Assembly: GCA_011033025.1 (NCBI GenBank)
Contig: WFMF01000401.1
Span: 62,001 to 126,000, forward strand
DNA length: 64,000 bases
Reading direction: 5' to 3'
From: Beroe forskalii
Lineage: Eukaryota > Ctenophora > Nuda > Beroida > Beroidae
Made by a program: the position numbers and the translations under genes. Positions 36,601 to 48,600 of this stretch are shown here, one piece after another. The notes under the pieces were generated by a model that ran no database searches, was not told where the DNA came from, and worked only from the letters and a program-made list of their open reading frames with translations. Each line of letters begins with the position of its first letter. The stretch's first letter is position 1.

Positions 36601-39600
36601 CGCGCGGCTCAAATTTACGTTTTTGAGGGGCCACCACACCCTTTCATTAAATCGGGGCTACTTGAAACTTTTTACCCTTGATATTTGATTGAGAAAGAAT
36701 ATTGATACGCCTGGAAAAGATGGAGCAATGTTCCTGAGCTGAGATATAGATGCTCAAAGTCACCATATTTTGGCCTAGTAAGGATCCTCGATTTTTGGAG
36801 GCCTCCCACGACCTCATTTTTTCACCAATCACCATGAAACTTCTATTGTGGCTAAATCTCGAGGTCTAGATGCTACATAAGGCGGGAAATCATGACGCAG
36901 TAGAAAACTTTTCAGATACAGTGCTTCAAAGTGGTCCAAAATTACGTTTTTCGCTGAAATCTTGGTTTTATCGATTTTGATGACGTCATCACACCAATAA
37001 AATCGATCCAGTGAGATTTCCTGGATAGCCTATAACATTCTCCCATCTTAGCTGGAAAAAACGCGCCCTCGATCATGTCTCTATCTTTTATGGTTTTTGA
37101 GTTTACCTCGTCGAAAATTAGGTCCTAAAAATCTCACGTCTATATATATTCTATAGGCTCTCCAAAACCGAGACGGTTGTCGTAGTAACCCCCTGCTGAT
37201 TTGGTGACGTCAGTCCAAAACCGCAAGCGGTCGTCATAGCAACCCCCTCACAGAGTCACAGGGGCGCCGTTTTTTAATTGTAAGAGGTTATTATGATCTA
37301 AACGTACGTTATTAAGCATTCGAAATAGAAATCATTTGTTAAAATCGTTGAAATAGTAATTTCCCTAATTTCTACAAAACATCCACGTGAACTCACGTGC
37401 GAAATTTGTCATATGGACCTGGAATCATGTTTGTCTATTGCATTGTGACTTGTTTCAATCAAATAAAGTCGAAAATTCGGTCTTAAGACTCAAATTTCAA
37501 ATTTGCCTAATTTCTACAAAACGTCCACGTGAACTCACGTGAACTCACGTGAACTCACGTGCACTTCATTTTCATGGGCCATTTCTTGTTATATTCAAGT
37601 ACCAAGTAAATCAAACTGTTGATTCAGTCACTATCGTATAGCACAACAGACCTGCACTTTTGGAATTCGGCCTGAAATTGGACTTAGCCAAATTTTTGAC
37701 TTTTTCGCGCGGCTCAAATTTACGTTTTTGAGGGGCCACCACACCTTTCCCCTTAAATCGGGACGACTTGAAACTTTTACTCTTGATATTTGATTGAAAA
37801 AGAACATTGATACATCTGGAAAAGATGGAGCAATGTTCGTGAGCTGAGATATTGATGCTCTAAGTCACCATATTTTGGCCTAGTAAGGATCCTCGATTTT
37901 GGAGGCCTCCCACGACCTCATTTTTCGCCAATCACCATGAAACTTCTTTTGTGGCTAAAACTCGAGGTCTAGATGCTACATATGTCGGGAAATCATGACG
38001 CGGTAGAAAACTTTTCAGATACAGTGCTTCAAAGTGGTCCAAAATTACGTTTTTCGCTAAAAATCGTGATTTCATCGATTTTGATGACGTCATGACAGCA
38101 AAAAAATCGATCCGCGAAACTTCCTACATAGCCTATAACATTCTCCCACCTTAGCTGAAAAAAACCCGCCCTCGATCATGTCTGTATCTTTTATGGTTTT
38201 TGAGTTTACCCTGTCGAAAATTGGGTCCTAAAATTATCACGTCTATATATAGTAGTAACCACCAAAACCGTTGGACGGTTGGTCTAGTAACCCCCCGCTG
38301 GTTTGGATGTGATCAGCCCATTTTGTCTCTTTTTAGGTTCCGTTGTCACATCCAAACCCGCGGGGGGTTACTAGACCAACCGTCCAACGGTTTGGTGTGG
38401 TGATATCTTGACAGATGTATGTAGTTTAAACCCATGTTACTCGGACCCCCCGTTATTCGGACCCCGTTATTCGGACCCCTTTATTCGGACCCCCGTTATT
38501 CGGATCCCCGTTATTCGGACCCCCGTTATTCGGACCCCCGTTATTCGGACCCCCGTTATTCGGACTCCCGTCATTCGGGCCCCCGTTATGCGGACCCCTG
38601 TTATTCGGACCCCGTTATTCGGACCCCGTCATTCGGACCCCCGCCATTCGGACCCTGTTATTCAGACCCCCGTTATTCAGACCCCCGTTAGTCGTATTTA
38701 AACTCATTTCAACATAATCAAGTCGAAAATCCCGTGTAAACATAAATTTCTTCAAATCCCTATTTTCTACAAAACGTCCGTGTGTACTCACGTGCTGAAA
38801 TATGGCAACTAGATCTAATTTCACGTGCATTAGTCGTATTTAAACTCATTTCAACGTAATCAAGTCGAAAATCCCGTGTAAATATCAATTTCTTTAAATC
38901 CCCTAATTTCTACAAAACGTCCGCGTCAACTCACGTGCTCCACTAGTTCATCGTATATTTCCCATCCCTATTCACTGCAAGACATGGAGAAACCATTATC
39001 AGTAGACCATCGTATCACAGAATAGGATTACAGTACAAGTTTTCGTCATAAACGTAATTTCAATCAATTTGCAGTTCAATTTTTAGAAGCCTCCCACGAC
39101 AACAATCTTCGACCGATCGCCCTGAAACTCGTTTTATAGCTAAATCTTAAGGTCTTAAAAGCAGCATATCAAAGTAAAACATAATCCGATGAAAACTATT
39201 TGAGTTAAAGATGTCCAAAGTAGCGCAAAATAGCGTTCTATCGCAAAATACGCTATTTTAGTGGTTTTTACGCGATTTTGATGACGTCATCACAGCACCC
39301 AAATAGACTCAAACCAACTTCCCATATAGCCTATAAGACAATTCCACCTTAGTACAACATACTTTGACCGGTCTCATCTCAAGATAAGTTGCAGTTCTTG
39401 TCACCTCACTCATTTAACTTTTGTCCTATAATTTGGAAATCGATTTTTCACCGTACCTTAGAAAATCGCGTATATCTCGATGAAAATCGAGATAGCCCAA
39501 TAATCCGTATGATTTTCTGAAAGCTCTTTAAATTTGCTAAAAATTGTTCCGAAAAATCAGACCGCTATCTCCTTTCCTTCTTGGTGAAAAATGCGCTCGA

Positions 39601-42600
39601 AATTAGCCTATTTTCGCTAAAAGAAGCAAAATTTCGCTAAGTTGATGACGTCATAGTGACGTGAAAATGACGTCACCAGAACTTCTCTTATAGCCTATAA
39701 CATTTTCCCATCTTAGATCAACAAAACCTGACCTCGATCATGGCTCTACCATTTCCCGTTCTTGACATCTCATCGTTTCAAATTTGCTCCCAATTATCAT
39801 GATATATATTATTATTATATATTAACACCCTGTGACACTCAAATCTCTAACTTATACCCCTGGCCAGTTTTCTTTTTACCGCGGGGGGTTACCGCCCTGG
39901 CCAGGGCGGGAATATGAGTATATATATATTCGTCCTGTGACATCGATACATTACTATATAGTCCTGGCAAGGTTACGTTCGAGATATCTCGAGATTTCGG
40001 TATGCATTCACTCGAGAGGGTCGACTCCTACGTAAAATTTGACAAGGAATCGTTTAAGATAGGTTTCGAAGCTCTCAGATGTTTCCTTCACTATTTTCAA
40101 ACGCAAGTTTTTTTTTTTTTTTTTTTTTTTTTTGCAATGAGGGGGGTTGCCGTCCTTGCCAGGACGGAAACCTCTATATATCTGTATGTATATACATATA
40201 TGTGTATATATATGGTCGTAACCCTATTTAACAAGAACACCCTCGATTTTGGCAATATTCAAGTTGTAATATCTCGGCCATTTTTAATCAATCAATCTGA
40301 AATTTTGACAGTTGCACCTTTGACCTCTAAACATGCAATGTTCAAATTTTAGTGCGATTTCGGCAGCTTGGAACTTACTCAAATTTCAACGTGAAATATA
40401 GCGAATCCATGAAAACATATAGTTGGGGCTGGCAAGCAAAGTTAACAAAACTCACTTCCGATGTCCGGAAGCTCGTGTACTGCAAGGATTGCCGTTCAAT
40501 GCTCGCCCTGGACCCTTCGGGTCTCAGGCTCACGCGCCTTCGGCCCTCGCACTGTTAGGTTCGCCGTCCAATGCTCGCCCTCGGACCCTTCGGGTCTCGG
40601 AGCTCAGCCTTCGGCCCTCGCACTGTTAGGTCCGTCGTCCAATGCTCGCCCTCGGGCCCTTCGGGCCCTCGGGCTCGCAAACCGCCGCGGGGGGCTTGCC
40701 AGCCCCCTGATAATATAGCGTAATCATATGAAAACCCCTCCCTTCCCCTTGATGATTAGGTAATATGTGAACGATCCCTCATCTTGGGTATTTTGGGAAA
40801 TATGCGAGATATATTCTTGAACTGTGCCTTCCCTTCTTCGTGATTAAAAGCAGTTAATAAATTCCAGACGAGCACAGTACAACGGATGAAATTGGTAGGC
40901 TACAGTAACACATGATACTTGTTCAATCATAACTGTTACCTGCTATTCTTGTCTTTTTATATTTTCTTTTACTGAGTTTTAAGTGAGTTCCTCCTGTGCA
41001 GTTTTAAGTTATGCTGATTTCGGTTGGTATGGAATTTTTAATTTGATTCATTTTATGTGTTTTGTTCCAAATCATGACAAGACTAAACGTTTCCATCGAT
41101 CAGACTATTGATAAAGATGTAAACGTGAATGTTATTAAATACGGTTTTGAAATTCTCCAAACATTCTCGCAAAATACTATCAAAATTGTGGAATATTTAC
41201 GGACAGCAGCAAGTGTTTCTTATTGTAGCTGCGTTAAGCGTTTCAGTGTTTCACCGCGTGCTTTATGTTTTCTAACGCTTGTTTTATTTCTGTTTTGATC
41301 AGCGTTTTCATCTTCGACCTACTACGGACTTGTTTGTCTCCTGTTGTTTTGCTTTTATATTTACTTATGTTACAATAATTAAGGTCACAGTTGTGTGAAA
41401 TAAGTGAAATAATTGATAAAAACACTCGATGTCACAGGTGCATGGTTTGATGTTTAGTTTTTGCTGAAGTTCGTTTTGATCTATTGTTACTTCCAGGCAC
41501 TTATTGATATGTTTATCATAATTCAGTCAAATAATAACATGATATGAGTATATAATAACATACTCGCCGCCTGGCGAAGACTTCAAAATGGCGTACACTC
41601 GGGCCAACATAGCCCCCATTGTTACGAAACCTTAGGTCTTAGGTTGCAGGTGGACAATAGACGGACGAAAAGGTGCCATTTTCATCGCTTAGTATGACGC
41701 TATCCCGCATATTGCTGTGTTGGGATACAATGAACTTTTCTATTGTGTCTTCTTTTTCGACGGATTCAAAGGACAATGAACTGGTGCTACTTAAATACAT
41801 CACAAATGTCAAATGACACATGTCTGTTCTAACAAGCGAACGTATACTTATAATAATAGACCTTTTGCTGCCAGGATTGGACACTCTAACGTCATTCTAA
41901 GCCACCTATTGATTATCCGCAACCCCTATAATAATAGAATGGACCCACCCCAGGCTAAAGTGCGCCTATGAAGCTATAAGCCTATAATCGGGTATAACAC
42001 TACCAACCCACCCAGGCGAAGACGCTGAAGTATTTCCCTCACACGATCCCTGAACTAAACAAGATCCTGCCTCTACAGACCACCTGCCAGGTACGGGTTT
42101 TAACGGTTAAAGAGGAGGATTAAGTGGAGGATTATAGTGGAGGGTTATTGAAGGGACTATAAAGAAATACTCTAGAGGCCGATAGTGGAGGGGATGGTTA
42201 TAAAGGAGGGTTATAGAGGAGAAATATCGTGGATGATTATGGGGGGGGTTTATAGATCTGCGATCAATTCTGCCACATAATAGATGTACTGATGTGTATA
42301 AAATCGATATTCAGTCTTTGTTTTAGTCAGATACCCATACACCTATATAGATAAGACTTTGGATCGTGAATTTGCTCTTTTAACATTTTAAGGTGTCCGT
42401 CTCAGAATTAGGATGTGAAGTGAACAAACTTTTAGATTCTGAATGTTCTTCCATTTCAGATAATAAGCAACTTCATAGACGCAGTTCCTGTAACAGATGA
42501 AAAGGAGATAATCCGATACAAACTAGCGTGTGTCTTCGATATCGTGAAAGGAGAGATTCTTGATGACCCCGGTTAGTACTCTAGCTGACTGTGTCAGCGA

Positions 42601-45600
42601 CAAAGAAATCACATCTTTCGAATCCCGAATGACTTTTGTCCTTCGGTCGTAACTGAAGTACAAACCCTGTTATATTAGCAATTAACCTGAGCAAGATATT
42701 AATTCGGAGTCGGGGCGGGTTATTCTTCTTCACTCATTAATCGTACAGTTAGTTAAATCCCTATTGACAGAGGAATGTGAATTCAGGATCTCATTTGCTT
42801 AATTATGCCATTACATTATAATGCTTTTGAATTGAGAATTATTGATGATTTTATTAGTTTATTGTTGTTGCGATATTATAACCCTTTCACTCCCTGCAGA
42901 GGGATGCGACTTGTTGATTCCCCTCCTGATGCGACACCTCAAGATGCACCTCAAGGATGACAACAGCACCCGGGAAACAGAGGAAGTGAGGAAGGAAAAG
43001 AGTCAAGCAGTGGAGATACTGACTCACATCCTCATCACGGTGTCTGATAAACATGTGAGTTGCTTGGGGATTGTCATTATTTCATTACAAGCCAGGTCCT
43101 ATATGATATAGTACTGTTATATTGGAGTTGTTGCTGGCATGTTGTGGGTAAACGAGCTTAGTTGATGACGCATGAATGGAGTTCTTAGAAGTGTATTACT
43201 TAAAAAGTTTTAGGTATTAAGGTAGATAGTGTCAGAATGGGTTACTTTCAAGTTAACAAGATTTCATACAAACTTTCGTTCTATATTCTATTCGATTTGA
43301 AATAATCCCTCCCAATCATCCCACCCTCCTCCAGTCGAACACGGGTATTGTCCGGAAGATAGTTGAGCCCCTCCTGGAACTTCTCTTCCGTCTGGTATGC
43401 CAAGCCGACAAGGCTGCCACAGTTGACATGGACCTGGCACGGGACTACGTGTCCTGTCTCATCGCCCTGCTGAACCTCATGAACGACGAGCACTACACCT
43501 CCTACATGGCCCCCATGAACGAGAAGGACTTGATAGACTTCCTCAACGAGGTGTTCCTCGTCTTCAAGGACCTCGTGAAGAGCAACGTGTACCCGCCCCG
43601 CTGGATCGTTATGAGCATGCTCCAGTCCTAGTGAGTGTAGGGGCTTCACGCCCCAAGTATGTCTCAGGTATACCCTGTACCACAAGCATGCTTCAGTCGT
43701 AGGGAGACAGCGAGTGATTAACCAGGGCTTCAAGCCCCAAGTATTCCCAGTGCCCCAAGCATGCCATTGCCTTGTGCCTTAGTATACCCAGTGCCCAAAA
43801 TATGCACATTGCCCAAAGTATGCCCTGTGCCCAAGTATGCCCTTTGCCGGTTGCCCAAAGTATGCCATTTCCATGTGCTCCAAGTATGCCCTTGCCGGTT
43901 GCCCAAAGTATGCCATTTCCATGTGCTCCAAGTATGCCCTAGCCCCTATCGAGTCTTTTAAATTAAAGTGGCTTGAAGTCAATATAAGGAGGTTTAGGCA
44001 GAATTTCTTATTCTAAGTCATGTTTAAACTTCAAACCAGTCAATGATAAGCTATGTTTCTCAAAAACTTAATTTTAAATCGCACAAAATTTCATGTTTAA
44101 TTCGTTCAATGACCAGTCATCCGACGCACCATTAATAAAATAACAAATTTAACAATAATAATAAACTTTTCAGCGTTGTGCTGAATTCCATCATATTCTT
44201 CTCTAAAGCGTTGTCTAAGATTCCACCTCAAGTGAACGGACCTCAGGATTACATGTGCAAGAAGAAACAGGTTAGTCCGGGTTAGTCACAAAATCTGCTG
44301 TTTTCTCACGCCACTCATTAGATATAACTCATTACAAAAAAGGAATTTCCAAACATTTTCGTTAAAAAGAGGTAGAAAACAAACCGCATAGCAAAATGAT
44401 GTACAAGAAGTAATTGATGAAGTACAATAATTAATTTGGAATGAAACGTCAAATAAATTGTATAATCCCAAGCTTCACTTGGTAATTGGAATAAGTTGAT
44501 AATCTTGAAAGCAGAATAAGATGACCTCTGCACTGAATCGCAATGAACCAGTGTGCCTCTCAAAGCATAGTCTTGATAATATCAATGATAGGGTAGTAGA
44601 CCCTGTCGGGTGCATTCATGCTCCACACAAAGTCAAGATGGTTGAAGTTGTCCAGGAACATGAGCTTGATAACCGTGGGTTTGATTCTCTGAAGGAGCCA
44701 CATGACATCCTGTGAATCTGCCAAGTAATCGTCTTCTCCTACCACCAAAACGGTGGGCACGCGCAGTCCTACGGGAGAATGAAGTGTCATTAAAGAGCCT
44801 TGGGATAGATCTTAATCAATGCTCTTAAATCTAACTCTTCATAAAAGTTTTATTCCAGTATCAATGGAACAATGATGCGAAATGACTCATTCACATACCT
44901 AAGTGATACATTTTCAATTCGTTCGTAAATTTGTTCTCTGCTGTTCTACCGTATGATCGGTATAATATGTACCGCAAGATAACGCCATAATTTTGTGGGT
45001 GAGGGGTTGTCTTGATATTAAAAGCTTTACAGAGAATTATCTTGAAACGTTGAAAGGACACGTGAGCACATTTCACACAGCATATTACAGCATACGTTTC
45101 ACACTGGTGAAGGGTCTCCTTCTACGGGCTCGCGAATAAAAGGTGGATCAACTAAACAATTTGACCACGCGCACAATCAAAATGACGTCAGTTCATGCGC
45201 CTATTCAGTCTGAGGCCTGAGTGGATTAATTAATTGCTCGTTTCAAGGTTCCCATGGGGGTGCCATAGTGCCAACTTGTCAATGCGTATTCAGGAGGTTT
45301 GGGGTGCCATAGTGCAGTCCTGTCACGTTGTATTCAGGAGGCTTGGGGGTGCCATAGTGCTTTATGTTCTCATTCTCACTCTCGTAATCGTACATCTGAA
45401 GTCGCCGAGCGTTGCTGATCTGAGCCCAGTGGACCACGTTCTTTACACTCGTGCCTAAGGTGAACACGGCTGTAATATTCTGATTAATAGACCTAAATAT
45501 AAGTGAAGATAATTTAACAAGATTAATACCAAGAGACTATAATATAAAGTGCGTATTTAAAGCCAAGGTTTTCTACGTATCCAACTCGTACGGATTGTGT

Positions 45601-48600
45601 CTCGCCCCGTGTCGAAACATCTGAGATATCCTAACCTGCAGGCATGTGGCTAACGTAGACCTCCGTCCTAGTGGTGTTCAGGTTGCCCTTGCTGTACCCC
45701 GCTATGAAGGACATGAACTCGTAACACAGAGCGGGCTCTACATCACATACGGAGATTGTGAAGTCTCTCATGAACTTGTTTCTGTGGTGGGAGAAGGTGT
45801 TAGCTGACCCTTCAGAAATACACTTTGAGGCATTGACTTGTTGAATAGCAGGGTTTTCCGGATGAATCAGGGTAATTTACAACCTTCCGAGCATTTTAAT
45901 CATGAACCCAGGTGTAGTAGTTCTGTAGATCGAATACGACCACAAGGACCTACTCCATGTTGTAAGATATCAAGACATGACGTGTATGTGTGTATCTGAC
46001 CATTAGCTTGTTTCTCGGTAAGATCTCGTTTATCTTCAACTCCTTGAAAAGCCACTCCAGGGGTTTCTGGGAGTCTGTAAGGTACTTTACTAAGCCTTGG
46101 ACGTGATCAGCTCGTGCTACCGGAGCTAGAGCTACGAAGAGCTTTACCTGCTCTGAGAGTCGTGTGTTCCTGAGGGGAAGTTTTTGTGGAGGAGGAATAA
46201 TCAAATGTGAAATCAAAGCATGACATTATATTGTCATTATATGTTTTGCCATCATATCAGAATCTCTCTTATTCTTGATAGTTCATTCATCATATCGCTA
46301 TCCAACCCTGGGAAATCTATGAACCCTATCCCCTACCTTGGGAACTCTATGAACCCTATCTCCTACCTTGGGAACTCTATGAACCCTATCTCCTACCTTG
46401 GGAACTCTATGAACCCTATGACACCTACCTTGGGAACTCTATGAACCCTATCTCGGTTCCCTGGGAATGCCCCACATAAACCAGTTGTCTCTCCCCCGTC
46501 TTGTTCAGCACATAGTCCACCATGCTGGGAAGGTCCACGGCAGCCATCTCGTCGAATGAGAAGTCCCAAAACTCCTCGGACTTGGGGGAGAGGGAGGTGT
46601 GGTTTCTGGAAAAGGTGTTCCCGCGCACGTTGCCCATCCACACGTCAAAACCTGCGTCAGAAAGCAGGAACGCCAGGCTCCCTGGTGAATTCAGTCAATT
46701 TTTTCATTTCTACATCATCGATCAAGTCTTAAATTAGATGCGATGTTAGATAAACCTAATGCAAATACATAAACTGGTGAGGGCAGCAAGAATAGTTATA
46801 TAGTGAATAACTAATATAGTGAATAACTAATATAGTGAATAACTAATAAGTTAGTTGAATTGATATTTGAATATCGGAAATTGTTCATAAGCCGGACCCT
46901 TATGCCCACGATTATCAGGCTGTCGGGATCATTATTAAGAGTTTTTCATTCACTTTTTGTCAGTGTTTCAAGTCTAAGTCGGAAAACTTTAACTTGAAAA
47001 CTTACATTAGTTGCTTCTCATTCCTATACCTATTTCTATTTCTTTGTTAGCAGGATCATAAAGAACAAATCGTTATTGCACCAATAAATTTTCATTTAGC
47101 ATATTCAAAACTTGTCATTTGTCACATTTTAGCCAGCAATAAACCTTTTTGCGACTGATAGTAAGACCATAGTGCTAGTGAACAGGTGGACTTTTCATTA
47201 TGTTCGGTTTTCATATTGTTGGCAGCCCTAATGTCATTACTTGGCAGCAATTCTAAGCATTGGAACCTTAATAAGAGCAAAAGTAGTAGTGCGGTTATTA
47301 GTCCATATGTTAATAGAATTCCGAGTACTGTTCAGCTTTTTACGGGAGTTTCTAGGAAAATTCCTGTGAACATGTGGTATTTATTATAGAATATTGGTCT
47401 GCTGTGACTTAGTTAATGTGGGTGTACAGGCGATGTTCAACACAACATCGCCAATAGTGAAGATTCATTATGTACCCGCCGACTAGAAGTATCCCATAAA
47501 TAGATCAAAGTTAACCATGATAAGGAAAACGTTGGGTACAAGTTTTTGCCCAACTTGTTGGGCCCCACTCTATGGGCATTGGGCGCCACAAACCTTGTCT
47601 GCCGTTTAACATCCACGTCATGCTGCTATCCAGAAGTCCATGTTGCAGGAACACCACCGGGCTGCCCTTGCTAGCAATGTTGTGCACCCCCAGAATATAC
47701 CCATCCTCCGTCTTGACCCAGTGGGTGTGTAGTTGGAAGCCGTTGTGGGCGGCTATCTCCTCCGGGCTCATGAAACACTCAGGGTCAGGTTTATGGGAGA
47801 CATCCCCGGCGGAGTAGGACTTGAAGAGGCTTTCTGGGGAGAGATTTCCGAGGTTGAGAAGTGTGTTTAGGAGGGAGTGCTGTGTGTCTTGCAGGGTCTG
47901 GGCTGATGGGATGGACAGTGCCACGAGGAATAGCAAGAGGGGAATCATGGCGCGAGAGAGACTTCTAGAAAGTCACTGAGGACGAAATGAAATGTGATAA
48001 AAGTTACTATTGGTAGAATTTATATCTGAGAAAATGGTAACTGGATGGTTTTATCATCTAATTTGCCGTATTTTCTACTCAAAGTAATGTATGCTGTATA
48101 GCAAGGTATTTTTAGATAAAAGAGTATCAGATAACATTTTATTATTGCATATCCTCACTTCCATCTCCTGAATGGCTGAATAAACCGTTAGTTGTGATCA
48201 AATGTTCTTCCCAGTAACTTAAACTGCCACATCTGTTTTATGATAAGATTGCATATTTTATATTTTAGCATCAAGACACGAACAGCAACCCGCGACAGAT
48301 TTATCAACTTTATGAGACCATACCATCCCCTATACTAATCCCTATTACTCCATTGCATGTAACCCTCTAGCACCTGTTTCACCCTTAAATCCCGTCTCAC
48401 TGCCTTCCTCTTTAACACTCCATCCAACATACATCTTTACTTCCCCTCTAGCACATTCTCTAACATACCCGCTTATCCCCAATCTAACCCCCCACTTCTT
48501 ACCCCCCCTCTAACGCCCTATAATCTATATCTTACTCCACATCTTAATATCTATATGTAGCTCCACTTCTAGCTCCCTATGCCTTACCCATACTCCCCTC

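Noticed and set aside
38408..38701. Open frames with Arg-Thr-Pro-Val-Ile repeats
   Set aside because: By-product of the 15-bp minisatellite; spacing too tight and invariant for a CRISPR array, which would not be expected in animal DNA anyway.
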